DNA of 21,911 nt from CAZIRO01 sp964541595 (GCA_964541595.1 CAZIRO010000027.1:1-21911), one strand, 5' to 3'; shown: positions 1-8,094, counted from the first letter of the stretch. The notes: generated by a model from the letters alone, not told the origin. Numbers and translations are program-made.

Positions 1-1466
1 CAGGGTTGACGGCGGACCCAGCGGCGATTGCCCTGTACCTCCACCCAGGCATCCACCCAGGCGCATCCGAGGGCTTCCTGCAACCGGTCGAGCACCTGGT
101 GCATCCACGCATCGATCGACCCGACGTTGACGTCTCGCCAGACGAGGACCTGGAGATCTTCGACTGCCCGGGAACGGCGGCCCAGATACAGACTGGCGAG
201 CCAGCGCACCACCCAGTCCCGTAAAAATGGAACGACAAACAGACCGGGAATAACGGCAAAGAGCGCGACGAGCATACTCTGCAGCCACAGGTCATTCGGA
301 ACGACCGAGAGGATAAAATGGTATACCAGCATGTAAACGATAAACAGCATGGCCACAAGCGGAACATAGACAAACGCCCGTCGGATCACGTGCTCGACGT
401 CCCAGTAACGCCGACGCAGTGCCAGGAAGAAACCCACGGGCAACAACGGATGCGTGAGGATGGCAATGGACTCCCACAGACTCGACCCCCGGGTACTCAG
501 CATGGGAAAGAGCGCGATCACCGTGGGGAAAAAGGCAAAGAGGATGGCTCCCGTGATCAGTTGAAACTGGCTCCGCTCCAGACCGTAACTCTGGGGTACC
601 GCACGGATACCCTGAACGAGCGCATACCCCATGGCCAGGATCAGCGCCACCCAATCGACCATGATGAGGGCGTGATGCAACCGCAGAAATACCGGGGTCC
701 ACGGTTGCGCACCCATGAGGATGGACCAGAACGGCGGGATCAGATGCAACGCAAGCCAGAGCCACGGCACCCAGCGGCGGGATCGATATACCCACATCCA
801 GCGCCGGGGCAGCCGCCAGCCGGCCGCCCAGTACACGATCGCAATCGGTGCCAGTGCAAATCCAAGACGATCGAGGCCCCAGAATCCGAAATCCAGTACA
901 TCCCACCGGCCGACCGGTGAGAAGAGATAGATCATGGCCATGGACAGACATACGGTGAACATTCGCCGATAAAATCGCCGGATACCGTAGCGCAGATGCA
1001 ACCACAGTGCCAGACCCCAGAACAGCGTGCCGGTCAGCCAGATCCATACGGTTGGAAACCACGCATGTCCCGGAACCTGCCACTGCACCCGGACCCACCG
1101 CCGTTGCGCGTAAAACACGAGCACCACACGATCTCCGGGCCGCAACCGCCGGATCCGTTGCACGACGGTCAGGGGATCGCGGACCGGCATTTCGTTCAAT
1201 AACACCCACAGACTACCGGCGGGCACGTCCTGCTGCAGCTGCGTATCGTGCACGTGATAGACCACCGCACCGGAGGGCGTCATATACCATTCAAACGGCC
1301 AGTTCCATCCGCCGTGGAGCCACCAGATCACCCAGTTCAACAGCGCAAAAACCCCGATCAAAATCCAGCCGATCAAACGAAACACGGAACGGTCTGCAAA
1401 TCCTCGTTTCGACACGGCTACCAGCTCGTGACGATGCTCCACACCCAGGTGCGGGGCAGTATCCAT
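1..1466 (-). CDS. Multi-pass membrane sensor protein, ComP-like N-terminal part (truncated by window edge)
   Basis: The reading frame is open from 1466 to the window edge, giving 488 residues with no stop. One membrane helix (about residues 31-50) is followed by a soluble stretch (about 60-130) that reads like a PDZ fold: it has LNEMPVRDP followed by LRPGDRVVLV. Eight or so further hydrophobic helices lie between about 137 and 416, and the segment YWDVEHVIRRAFVY resembles the membrane part of ComP-type sensors. From about 435 the chain becomes soluble and looks like the start of a GAF domain. Known relatives of this layout continue into a histidine kinase or a SpoIIE-type phosphatase, but the output domain lies outside the window. 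The start is uncertain: ATG 1466 overlaps the upstream gene by 49 bases, while GTG 1415 lies 2 bases beyond that gene's stop; neither has a clear ribosome site. It is probably co-transcribed with the upstream barrel gene. Confidence 0.75.
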   Translation of the reverse strand, partial: MDTAPHLGVEHRHELVAVSKRGFADRSVFRLIGWILIGVFALLNWVIWWLHGGWNWPFEWYMTPSGAVVYHVHDTQLQQDVPAGSLWVLLNEMPVRDPLTVVQRIRRLRPGDRVVLVFYAQRRWVRVQWQVPGHAWFPTVWIWLTGTLFWGLALWLHLRYGIRRFYRRMFTVCLSMAMIYLFSPVGRWDVLDFGFWGLDRLGFALAPIAIVYWAAGWRLPRRWMWVYRSRRWVPWLWLALHLIPPFWSILMGAQPWTPVFLRLHHALIMVDWVALILAMGYALVQGIRAVPQSYGLERSQFQLITGAILFAFFPTVIALFPMLSTRGSSLWESIAILTHPLLPVGFFLALRRRYWDVEHVIRRAFVYVPLVAMLFIVYMLVYHFILSVVPNDLWLQSMLVALFAVIPGLFVVPFLRDWVVRWLASLYLGRRSRAVEDLQVLVWRDVNVGSIDAWMHQVLDRLQEALGCAWVDAWVEVQGNRRWVRRQP

Positions 1467-2992
1467 GCTGCCGGACCGATGGTTGCCGGGTCATGCACCG
1501 CGTGATTGAACAGGTTCAGCAGCGCCAGTCGCAATTGCACACTGGAATGGAACATCGGCACCCGCAGGGCCGACTGCCATTCCAGATCGAGTGCCTGGAA
1601 CTCCCGGGGCATCCAGATCAGCACCGCCAGAGGATCGTTGACGTAGGCATACCGCAGGCTCAGGCGACCGAACGGGATCTCCCGCAGGGTATACACCCAC
1701 AGGAACTGACGTTGCCATGCGCGGGCAAACGGCACACCCACGGGCGGGGCCAGACGGCGCTGCAGGGCGTATGCCAACCGCATCTCCCCCAGGGGCGCCC
1801 GCAACCGCGCGTGGACCCCAATACCCGGACTCACATACTGCACCGCCCGCACGTTCCACTGCCACCAGACGTCGTCCTGCCAGCGAAAGTCCACACGCAA
1901 CGCATTGCCCCCGATCTCGAGCTCGATACCGACGGTGGACCTGAAACGCTGTACCCGAACGTCCGGAACGCGCGTCAATTGCGCCATCCACCGGTCCAGC
2001 CAGTATGCCTGTCGGTATTCGTGAAACGGCAACAGATCAAACCACTGCATCCGACCCGCACCGATGCCCACGTACAACCGCGTGTATTCCGTGTCCTGAT
2101 AGTCCAGTCGCACTTCTGACCAGTACGACCACTGCCCGGGGAGATACCGACCGAAGACCACACGTCCCCGTTCGTCAAACCGCAACTGCCAGCGTGATCC
2201 CATCCGCACCACCGTGCGGACATTGACCCAGCCGTGGGAAAGCGTCTGCACGGTCGGCGCATCCGGCTCAAAACGTTCATACAGCGCCCGTACATGGACC
2301 CGTGCGGTGTCCTGAATCTGCCATTTCAGATCGGCAGCGCCCTGCCAGCGATCCCACAGTCCCCGGATCCACTGACCGACCACCGATCCGCGTAACCGAT
2401 CCGTTGCCCCCCAGAACCACTGCCACCGGGTGGCCTGCATGATCGGCATGCTGCGCCATTCGGAGGACGGCACGAAGATCATCCAGTACGCAACCGCAAT
2501 GTTGACGGGATTGTCGATCGCATGCGGGGTCGTCTCCGCCCATACGGTCGGGCGATACGATTCCATATGCAGTGGTGAACGGTGGACCACCTGCATGAAT
2601 CCGCGATACCCCTCCCAGCGCTGTCGTAACTTCTTGAGCAACGTGCGGTTCAGCCAGACACGCACGCGAACGGGTTTGGCATCGTCTTTCAAATGGACCC
2701 AGCGAACCAGCGGCAACACGTCGGGACGCAACTCCACGATGAGGAGGTAGTGCCCCGCCTGCAAGTCCCGCAATCGGAAAATGAACGGACGTTTCAACGA
2801 CACCTGTTTACGGTACACCGGGTGCTCACCCAAAACGGGCACGACCAGCACCCGCACTGTGGGTGGCGGTGCGTTGTCGCGCCATTCGATGATACCGGAG
2901 AGCATCTCTGCACCGGCCGTCTCCGCCATCCAGCACCAGAGGACGGCCATGAGGGCCAGGCAGCGATACACCCGGCAAATCTGTCCGCCCAT
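1418..2992 (-). CDS. Probable outer-membrane beta-barrel protein with carboxypeptidase-regulatory-like N-terminus
   Basis: This is a 524-residue protein. Residues 1-28 form a signal peptide: MGGQICR, then a hydrophobic core ending at ETAGA. Residues about 29-105 form a beta-rich domain with the pattern of carboxypeptidase-regulatory-like or SusC N-terminal domains. The rest is rich in alternating aromatic and polar residues (WQLRFDERGRVVFGRYL and similar), as in transmembrane beta-strands. The C-terminus has a TonB-receptor-like NLFNHAV...ILPRTW segment and ends in SIVTSW, a terminal aromatic residue as expected for a Bam-inserted barrel. It is smaller than most TonB-dependent receptors and shows no recognisable plug domain. 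ATG 2992 was chosen because GAGGTG precedes it and a signal peptide follows; an in-frame start at 3103 would spoil the signal peptide. Substrate or partner is unknown. The sensor gene follows with no gap. Confidence 0.7.
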   Translation of the reverse strand: MGGQICRVYRCLALMAVLWCWMAETAGAEMLSGIIEWRDNAPPPTVRVLVVPVLGEHPVYRKQVSLKRPFIFRLRDLQAGHYLLIVELRPDVLPLVRWVHLKDDAKPVRVRVWLNRTLLKKLRQRWEGYRGFMQVVHRSPLHMESYRPTVWAETTPHAIDNPVNIAVAYWMIFVPSSEWRSMPIMQATRWQWFWGATDRLRGSVVGQWIRGLWDRWQGAADLKWQIQDTARVHVRALYERFEPDAPTVQTLSHGWVNVRTVVRMGSRWQLRFDERGRVVFGRYLPGQWSYWSEVRLDYQDTEYTRLYVGIGAGRMQWFDLLPFHEYRQAYWLDRWMAQLTRVPDVRVQRFRSTVGIELEIGGNALRVDFRWQDDVWWQWNVRAVQYVSPGIGVHARLRAPLGEMRLAYALQRRLAPPVGVPFARAWQRQFLWVYTLREIPFGRLSLRYAYVNDPLAVLIWMPREFQALDLEWQSALRVPMFHSSVQLRLALLNLFNHAVHDPATIGPAAWILPRTWVWSIVTSW

Positions 2993-3024
2993 TGCACACC
3001 TCAGCAGTGTGAATCGATCTCCAT

Positions 3025-3053
3025 ATTGTAGACCATTCGATATCGTACGGGAA
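3025..3053 (-). promoter_or_regulatory. Candidate sigma70 promoter for the barrel gene
   Basis: On the minus strand, TACAAT (3030-3025) is a good -10 box. TTCCCG (3053-3048) lies exactly 17 bases upstream and is a weak -35 box. The -10 box is 32 bases from the chosen ATG at 2992, a normal leader length. Confidence 0.45.
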
Positions 3054-3069
3054 ACCCTTCCTTTCTGAA

Positions 3070-3090
3070 ATCGGGACAGGCAATGGGACA
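3070..3090 (-). repeat. 21-base dispersed repeat R1, copy 1
   Basis: Read on the minus strand this is TGTCCCATTGCCTGTCCCGA plus T. It is an exact 21-base match to 5245-5265 on the plus strand. Both copies are intergenic and in opposite orientation. Confidence 0.85.
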
Positions 3091-3150
3091 CGGAACGGTC
3101 CACATCGGCAGCGGGATATCGATTCCGCCGCGCATGTCATTCCCCGATCC

Positions 3151-3248
3151 CGGACACCGGATACCGGAGACCTGAGACCGGACACCTGAGACCCGAGACC
3201 TGACACCTGACACCTGGGACCGGAGACCGGACACCCGGCACCGGACAC
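3151..3248 (+). repeat. Degenerate 7-bp tandem repeat array 1
   Basis: Fourteen consecutive in-phase heptamers fit C(C/G/T)G(A/G)NAC, for example CGGACAC, CGGAGAC, CTGAGAC and CTGACAC. One unit (CCGGCAC) departs slightly. The phase is kept for 98 bases and decays at both ends. The same unit in the same orientation recurs at 14196-14265. Both arrays are between genes. Confidence 0.9.
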
Positions 3249-3325
3249 CTGCACACCTGGGACCGGATCCCGGTGTCCACCGGGCCATCCGCTCATCCGG
3301 CGCATCCGATGTCCTGTTGCCCTGT

Positions 3326-4660
3326 TCAGATCTCAGTTCCTTCCACTGATGCGTGTCGCAATCCCATACGTATCCACCCCTGCAGGAACAACCCGAACCC
3401 GCCCGACAGGATCAACCACCGCGGGATCCCCATGATCGCAGCCATATGCCCCGCCATGGCGCCGCCCAGCGCGGTGGTACCGAAGAACAACAGCGTGTAC
3501 AGACTCATGATGCGTCCCCGCATCCGATCCTGGACCGTCATCTGGATGGTGCTGTTCGTCAGTGCAAACTGGATGGCAAATCCGAGTCCGATAAGAATGA
3601 GCAGAACAAATACGACCGGAACGGACGGACGCATTCCGAGTCCGCTCATGCCGAGCGGAATCAGCGCAACGCCGATTTGAATCCAGCGTACGGGACGGTG
3701 AATGCGTCGATACGTGCCGGCCACGCCCAGAGCACCGAACATGGCCCCCACTCCGATGAGCGTATACATGCCACCGTACCCGGAAGCGCCATAGTGCAGG
3801 ATCTCCGCCGCATATGCCGGCAGAAGACTGAGGTTTCCGGCACCGAACAGGGCGGATCCGACCACCCAGGCGAGCAGATACCGTACCCGACGATGCCGCC
3901 AGGCAAATCTCAGTCCCTCACGCAGGGAGGTCCAGAGGGACGTCTCGGGAGGTCGATCAGCTGTCCATGGGAACCGGATCCATCTCAGGCCGACCAGGGC
4001 CAGCGCCATTCCGGCGGTATACACTCCGAAACACCCGGTCGGTCCGCCATAAGCAAGCAGCACGCCTCCGATGGCCGGTCCCCCGATCCGTGCGAGATTG
4101 AACGCCAGCGAGTTGAATGCGACCGCCTGCGGCAGATGGCTCCGATCGTTGATCAGATCGGCGACAAACGCATGCCGTGCAGGAGCATAGAACGCGTTGG
4201 CCACCCCAAATATTACCGCAAACCCGAAAAGGTGGATCACCGCAAGCGCGCCCGTTGCGGCGAGATATGTGAGTGTTCCCCCCTGGAGCAACAGAACCGC
4301 CTGTACATACTGCAATACCCGTTTGCGCGACGCTCGATCGATGACCACGCCGGCCGGTAACATGCAGACGGCCGAAGGGATCATCATGGCAAACGTGAGC
4401 ATTCCCAGCGCTGCGGAAGACAGTGTCTTCTCATAGAGTACCCAGTTGGCCCCGACCATAAACAACCAGTTACTGCACAGCGTCAGCAACTGAACGGGAT
4501 ACCATATCCGGTAGTTCCGTGACTGGAACGTCGACCAGATGACCGCATGCGACTCCTGCAGCGCAGGTTCCCGAAATGTGGTGACATCTCCACCGCCATT
4601 CCGGTTTACGGACGTTACACGGCTATCCGAAATGGTCTGACCGTACCGACATTCACGCAT
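3326..4660 (-). CDS. MFS transporter, MFS_3 / EntS-like exporter
   Basis: This 444-residue protein has about twelve hydrophobic segments, the usual size for the major facilitator superfamily. The first half has the loop signature AGVVIDRASRKRVL (the D-R-x-x-R-K/R motif between helices 2 and 3). The arrangement, including YAPARHAFVADLI after helix 4, is that of the MFS_3 group, which contains the enterobactin exporter EntS and many uncharacterised drug or metabolite exporters. About 40 residues precede helix 1, which is longer than usual, and the ATG at 4660 has no good ribosome site, so the true start could be further in; I see no better ATG or GTG in frame. It is divergent from the small membrane gene at 4752. 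The substrate cannot be inferred. Confidence 0.85.
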   Translation of the reverse strand: MRECRYGQTISDSRVTSVNRNGGGDVTTFREPALQESHAVIWSTFQSRNYRIWYPVQLLTLCSNWLFMVGANWVLYEKTLSSAALGMLTFAMMIPSAVCMLPAGVVIDRASRKRVLQYVQAVLLLQGGTLTYLAATGALAVIHLFGFAVIFGVANAFYAPARHAFVADLINDRSHLPQAVAFNSLAFNLARIGGPAIGGVLLAYGGPTGCFGVYTAGMALALVGLRWIRFPWTADRPPETSLWTSLREGLRFAWRHRRVRYLLAWVVGSALFGAGNLSLLPAYAAEILHYGASGYGGMYTLIGVGAMFGALGVAGTYRRIHRPVRWIQIGVALIPLGMSGLGMRPSVPVVFVLLILIGLGFAIQFALTNSTIQMTVQDRMRGRIMSLYTLLFFGTTALGGAMAGHMAAIMGIPRWLILSGGFGLFLQGWIRMGLRHASVEGTEI

Positions 4661-4664
4661 CGTG

Positions 4665-4712
4665 TTTACGCACTACGCCTGGGTATCGTATATAATATGA
4701 TGAACACCGCAA
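4665..4712. promoter_or_regulatory. Divergent promoter region between the MFS gene and the small membrane gene
   Basis: Rightward: TATAAT at 4691-4696 is a consensus -10 box; the best -35 candidate (TTTACG, 4665-4670) is 20 bases away, which is long. Leftward: TTGCGG (4712-4707) and TACGAT (4690-4685) are separated by 16 bases and point at the MFS gene. The two -10 boxes abut, so the promoters probably compete. Confidence 0.45.
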
Positions 4713-4751
4713 CGTGCGATGGGAATTCTCCGCTCCTTTCGGAGGCGAAAC

Positions 4752-5012
4752 ATGCTGGAGTGGCTGATCCTGGGCACATGGGTCGTGATCGGTATGGTCG
4801 GTGTCTTTCTTACCGGATGTTTTCTCCTGGGAGTGTTGCTGTTCGCTCTCCTGTTGAAAGGCCTGTTCATCCTGTTCGGATGGGGTCTGCATCTGCTGAT
4901 ATGGCCGATACGCGTGCTCTTTGCGTTGTTTATCGGTGCGCTGGTCATGATTCTGATGCTCGGGTTGATTTTCGGTGCAGCAGGCGCGTTGTTCGGATGC
5001 ATATTCGGCTGA
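4752..5012 (+). CDS. Small hydrophobic membrane protein, unknown function
   Basis: This 86-residue protein is almost entirely hydrophobic, with two or three membrane helices (about residues 3-25, 28-50 and 55-82) and very few charged residues. I recognise no family. ATG 4752 is preceded by GGAGG seven to eleven bases upstream; an in-frame ATG at 4719 lacks such a site and would add a charged N-terminus. A consensus TATAAT lies about 55 bases upstream. It sits between the MFS gene (divergent) and topA (convergent), so it is probably monocistronic. The clean ribosome site and promoter make it likely to be real despite its size. Confidence 0.65.
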   Translation: MLEWLILGTWVVIGMVGVFLTGCFLLGVLLFALLLKGLFILFGWGLHLLIWPIRVLFALFIGALVMILMLGLIFGAAGALFGCIFG

Positions 5013-5035
5013 ACGGTCGTACCGGCATCACCGGA

Positions 5036-5088
5036 GGCAGGCACCCGAATGGTCCATTTCCGAAGTCCCGCGGGGGAGCGTGCCTGCC
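5036..5088. repeat. Inverted repeat between convergent genes
   Basis: GGCAGGCAC (5036-5044) is perfectly complementary to GTGCCTGCC (5080-5088), with 35 bases between that include CCCGCGGG. It lies 24 bases after the small membrane gene. There is no T-tract on either side, so a role as intrinsic terminator is doubtful. Confidence 0.4.
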
Positions 5089-5106
5089 GGGTCATCCGGG
5101 AAGAGT
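5086..5106 (+). repeat. 21-base dispersed repeat R2, copy 1
   Basis: GCCGGGTCATCCGGGAAGAG plus T matches 7894-7914 at 20 of 21 positions, in the same orientation. The flanking ten bases are also partly alike. Confidence 0.75.
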
Positions 5107-5244
5107 GCCCTCTCTTTACCGAGATCAGGACGGGCAAAGGGACCCAGGGTGTCCCGATTCGGCGACGGCATGGTCCCTCCTTCCGGAGTCGGTATTTCCG
5201 GCCACCCGGTGGCTGCTGGCCATCTGATCATCCGGTCTGTCCCC

Positions 5245-5265
5245 TGTCCCATTGCCTGTCCCGAT
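5245..5265 (+). repeat. 21-base dispersed repeat R1, copy 2
   Basis: This is identical to the reverse complement of 3070-3090. It lies just upstream (plus sense) of the topA 3' end and within sequence that itself shows CTGTCCC repeated in tandem. Confidence 0.85.
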
Positions 5266-5274
5266 CCCGGCCCT

Positions 5275-7752
5275 TTACCGTTTACCGCCCCGTTCACCCG
5301 CACGCCGTGGATTGCGCGACGTGCGCTGTCGGCGACGTACACTGCGTGTCACCGCCGTCGCACACGTCGGACGTACACAAAAGAGCGTTTTGCCCTTTCG
5401 CACCCGATACGGTGCCCCGCACTCGGGACAGGGATCGGGTTCCGGTACCCCTTCAAACGTAAATGTGCACCGGGACGAGCGGTAGCGATCACACCCGTAA
5501 AATTCCCGCAGCCGCCGACCCCGACGGGCTGTCAACAGAACCATTTCTCCCGGACAGTCATCCGCCAGACAGGGCAGTCCGGTATAGACCGGAACCGTTC
5601 CGCGGCAGTTCGGTTCCGCACATGCGTAAAACAGCCCGTATCGGCCATTGCGCAGCAGCAGCACAGTATGACCCTCCGGACAGGCGCGATCCGTGCGGAC
5701 TGCTGGCCAGCGGGGATGGTCCAGTGCCTGAATTCGGCAGTCCGTACAGACGAGACCGCGATCCTTCCGCCAGGTGATCCGTTGCATACGCTGTCCGCAG
5801 CGAGGGCAATGTACGTCGGACAACGTCGACGCCTCGTCATTTGTTCCATCCTGTATGCTCTCTCCGGTGCGTGTCGTCATCTCCTGAGCAAGCCACCGTT
5901 CATAGTCTTCCTTAAAGGTGCAACCCGCCTGCTGGCGACTGCAATAGATGAACCCGCCGTTCCGGCTCCAGCGCAGAATGAGTTCGCCCTTCGCACACAT
6001 CGGACAGGTCCGACCGATCGGTGCACCTCCCTTGTACGCGGGCATTTCCACTTCGGCCCGCTGCAATTGCGCGAGTAACGCCTGATAAAAATCGCGCAGA
6101 ATGGTCTGGCGATCCGCACGCCCCTGTTCCACTTCGTCCAAGCGTTCCTCCATGCGGGCCGTATATGCGTAATCCATCATATCCGGAAAGAACTGTTCGA
6201 GCAGGGTACACACGAGTCGTCCCAGTGCTGTGGGTCGGAAGGTGTGATTCTCTTTGACCACGTAATCCCGGTTTTGAATGATGGATACGATCGTCGCATA
6301 CGTACTCGGGCGACCGATACCCCGTTTTTCCAGTTCACGGATCAGTGTGGCTTCAGTATATCGGGGTGGTGGTTGTGTCCATTTCTGTTCCACGAAGAGC
6401 TGCTGTAACGCAAGATGCTCGCCTGCCTGCACATCGGGCAGGCGGGTATCGGCCGTCTCATCCCCGTCCCCGCGTGCCCGCCGGGTTGCCGGATCGATCC
6501 GCATGAACCCGGGATCCACCAGGATCTCCCCGCGGGCTTCCAGTTCGTATGGTCCCGCCTGCACGACAATGGTGGTGACATCGTACTGTGCATCTTTCAT
6601 CTGGCTGGCAACGAACTTTCGCCAGACGAGATCGTACAGACGCCACTCATCCGGCGGAAGTACATCTTTCAATTGTTCTGGCGTGCGGCGGACGTCCGTC
6701 GGTCGAATGGCCTCATGGGCATCCTGCGCCGATCCGGACGTCCGGTACTGGCGGGGTTGTCGGGGGAGCATTTCTCCACCGAAACGATCACGGATCCATG
6801 CCCGCGCGGCCTGCACGGCTTCCGGTGCCACACGGGTACTGTCCGTCCGCATATACGTAATGAGGCCCGTACGGCCTTCCGGCAGGTCGACACCCTCGTA
6901 TAACCGCTGCGCCACCTGCATCGTCTTCTGCGCGGACCAGCGCCATCTCGTTGCAGCCTCCTGCTGAAGACGTGCAGTGATCAACGGTGGCGCCGGTTGC
7001 CGACGACGGCGTTTGCGTTCTACCCGCTTGACAATGAACGTGCTACTGCGCAATGCCGCTTCAATCGCACGAGCGGTCGCTTCGTCTGGAACCGTGAGTT
7101 TTTTGCCGTCCTGCCGTACCAGCCGCGCACGAAACGGGTTCCGTCCTTCCGGCAGAAGTTCCGCCTGAATGACCCAGTACTCGCGCGGTTCGAACGATTC
7201 GATCTCCCGTTCACGCTCCACAATGAGCCGCAACGCAACAGACTGTACACGTCCGGCACTCAGTCCCCGCCAGATCTTGGCCCACAGCAGCGGACTGATC
7301 CGATACCCCACCAGACGGTCCAGAATACGCCGTGTGAACTGCGCTTCCACCAGGCGAATATCCAGATCGCGAGGCGCACGAAGCGCCTGCTCCACACCCC
7401 GTCGGGTAATCTCCCGAAGCCAGACACGCACCATGGGTTTGCCGATGTCTTTCAGTTCCTCGGCAATGTGGTAACTGATCGCCTCGCCTTCGCGGTCCGG
7501 ATCGGTGGCCAGAATGATCCGATCGACGTCCCGCGCGATCCGTTTTAACTCCTCCAGCACACGCTCACGTCCCCTGACCCTGACCCATTCGGGTGTGAAT
7601 CCCCGTTCCACGTCCACACCCAGGCGGTTTTTCGGCAGGTCTTTGACATGTCCCTTGGATGCACGCACGATGTAGCCCTGACCGAGGTAACGGTGGAGCG
7701 TGCGCGCCTTCGCTGGTGATTCGACAATGACAAGCGTCTTTTGCTCGGGCAT
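5275..7752 (-). CDS. topA: DNA topoisomerase I (type IA) with extended zinc-ribbon tail
   Basis: This 825-residue enzyme relaxes negative supercoils by passing one strand through a transient single-strand break. The Toprim domain is at the N-terminus, with VIVESPAKA (Glu11) and the acidic ATDPDREGE motif (residues 82-90). The catalytic tyrosine is Tyr300 in GLITYMRTDSTR, and HEAIRPTD follows at 346-353. The core ends near 575. Five Cys-rich modules follow: C583/586/604/611, C649/652/669/672, C691/711/716 (one ligand replaced), C728/733/754/762 and C775/778/792/797. A basic tail ends the protein. Escherichia coli TopA has three such modules in its tail, so this tail is longer. ATG 7752 was chosen because AGGAG lies nine bases upstream and the protein then begins MPEQKTLVIVESPAK, as in the family. 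It is transcribed alone. Confidence 0.97.
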   Translation of the reverse strand: MPEQKTLVIVESPAKARTLHRYLGQGYIVRASKGHVKDLPKNRLGVDVERGFTPEWVRVRGRERVLEELKRIARDVDRIILATDPDREGEAISYHIAEELKDIGKPMVRVWLREITRRGVEQALRAPRDLDIRLVEAQFTRRILDRLVGYRISPLLWAKIWRGLSAGRVQSVALRLIVEREREIESFEPREYWVIQAELLPEGRNPFRARLVRQDGKKLTVPDEATARAIEAALRSSTFIVKRVERKRRRRQPAPPLITARLQQEAATRWRWSAQKTMQVAQRLYEGVDLPEGRTGLITYMRTDSTRVAPEAVQAARAWIRDRFGGEMLPRQPRQYRTSGSAQDAHEAIRPTDVRRTPEQLKDVLPPDEWRLYDLVWRKFVASQMKDAQYDVTTIVVQAGPYELEARGEILVDPGFMRIDPATRRARGDGDETADTRLPDVQAGEHLALQQLFVEQKWTQPPPRYTEATLIRELEKRGIGRPSTYATIVSIIQNRDYVVKENHTFRPTALGRLVCTLLEQFFPDMMDYAYTARMEERLDEVEQGRADRQTILRDFYQALLAQLQRAEVEMPAYKGGAPIGRTCPMCAKGELILRWSRNGGFIYCSRQQAGCTFKEDYERWLAQEMTTRTGESIQDGTNDEASTLSDVHCPRCGQRMQRITWRKDRGLVCTDCRIQALDHPRWPAVRTDRACPEGHTVLLLRNGRYGLFYACAEPNCRGTVPVYTGLPCLADDCPGEMVLLTARRGRRLREFYGCDRYRSSRCTFTFEGVPEPDPCPECGAPYRVRKGKTLFCVRPTCATAVTRSVRRRQRTSRNPRRAGERGGKR

Positions 7753-7865
7753 GCAGAGCAACTCCTGCATTCCGTAGTCCATCGGCTCCCGTACACGTTG
7801 GCTCCATGGTATATACACCTTTTTGCGATGAAACGCCAGTGATACCCGAAAACTGAGACACGATC

Positions 7866-7874
7866 ATCATACCA
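7866..7874 (-). promoter_or_regulatory. Candidate extended -10 promoter for topA
   Basis: On the minus strand TGGTATGAT matches an extended -10 element (TGnTATnAT). No good -35 box lies 17 bases upstream, as is common for this promoter class. It is about 115 bases from the chosen topA start. Confidence 0.35.
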
Positions 7875-7893
7875 CGATTCGAGGAACGCACCC

Positions 7894-7914
7894 GCCGGGT
7901 CGTCCGGGAAGAGT
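7894..7914 (+). repeat. 21-base dispersed repeat R2, copy 2
   Basis: GCCGGGTCGTCCGGGAAGAG plus T differs by one base (A to G) from 5086-5106. Both are intergenic, on either side of topA. Confidence 0.75.
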
Positions 7915-8094
7915 CACGACTTTGCGCTCGACCGTTGTCCGTACCACTCTCCGAAAGCCAGGGGACCCTCCGCGGAGTATCTCTGCTTCAGCGTCTGGAT
8001 TCAGAGATCGGTATAAGATCTGAAAGCCCCCCGGACGTCTTTGACACGACCGGCAGGATGACGCACCATGCAGGGAACCACTGGAGACCTTTCC

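Larger units (their letters stand above)
2993..3325. other. 333-bp intergenic region with repeats
   Basis: This gap separates the MFS gene from the barrel gene; both are on the minus strand. It holds the barrel promoter, one copy of a 21-base dispersed repeat (3070-3090) and the 7-bp repeat array (3151-3248). To the right, around 3279-3335, lies sequence loosely resembling 5086-5106 and 5210-5265. Open frames crossing it are products of the repeat (seven-residue periodicity such as RSQVSGV) and I do not regard them as genes. I see no clear terminator for the MFS gene. Confidence 0.7.
7753..8094. other. Divergent intergenic region between topA and the sigma factor gene
   Basis: This 342-bp gap must hold the promoters of two divergent genes. 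I see the extended -10 candidate for topA (7866-7874), a copy of repeat R2 (7894-7914), a perfect 10-base palindrome CTCCGCGGAG near 7969-7978, and TATAAG at 8012-8017 without a convincing -35 box. No open frame in it looks real. Confidence 0.5.

Noticed and set aside
292..1209. 305-residue minus-strand open frame
   Set aside because: It is a shadow of the membrane sensor gene in another frame of the same strand; the composition (Gly/Ala/Cys-rich, no pattern) is not protein-like, while the overlapping frame gives clear membrane helices and a PDZ-like domain.
1007..2119. 370-residue plus-strand open frame
   Set aside because: It lies antisense to the barrel and sensor genes, is rich in Arg/Pro/His/Thr as expected for a shadow in GC-rich DNA, and shows no domain.
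3151..3248. Possible CRISPR array
   Set aside because: The repeat is a contiguous 7-bp tandem without spacers, and no cas genes are present.
3001..3288. Minus-strand frames with a VSGxRSQ seven-residue repeat
   Set aside because: The periodic peptide is only the translation of the 7-bp DNA repeat (three units make seven codons); no ribosome site or domain supports it.
4975..6078. 367-residue plus-strand open frame opposite topA
   Set aside because: It is antisense to the zinc-ribbon tail of topA, with shadow-type composition and no start context.
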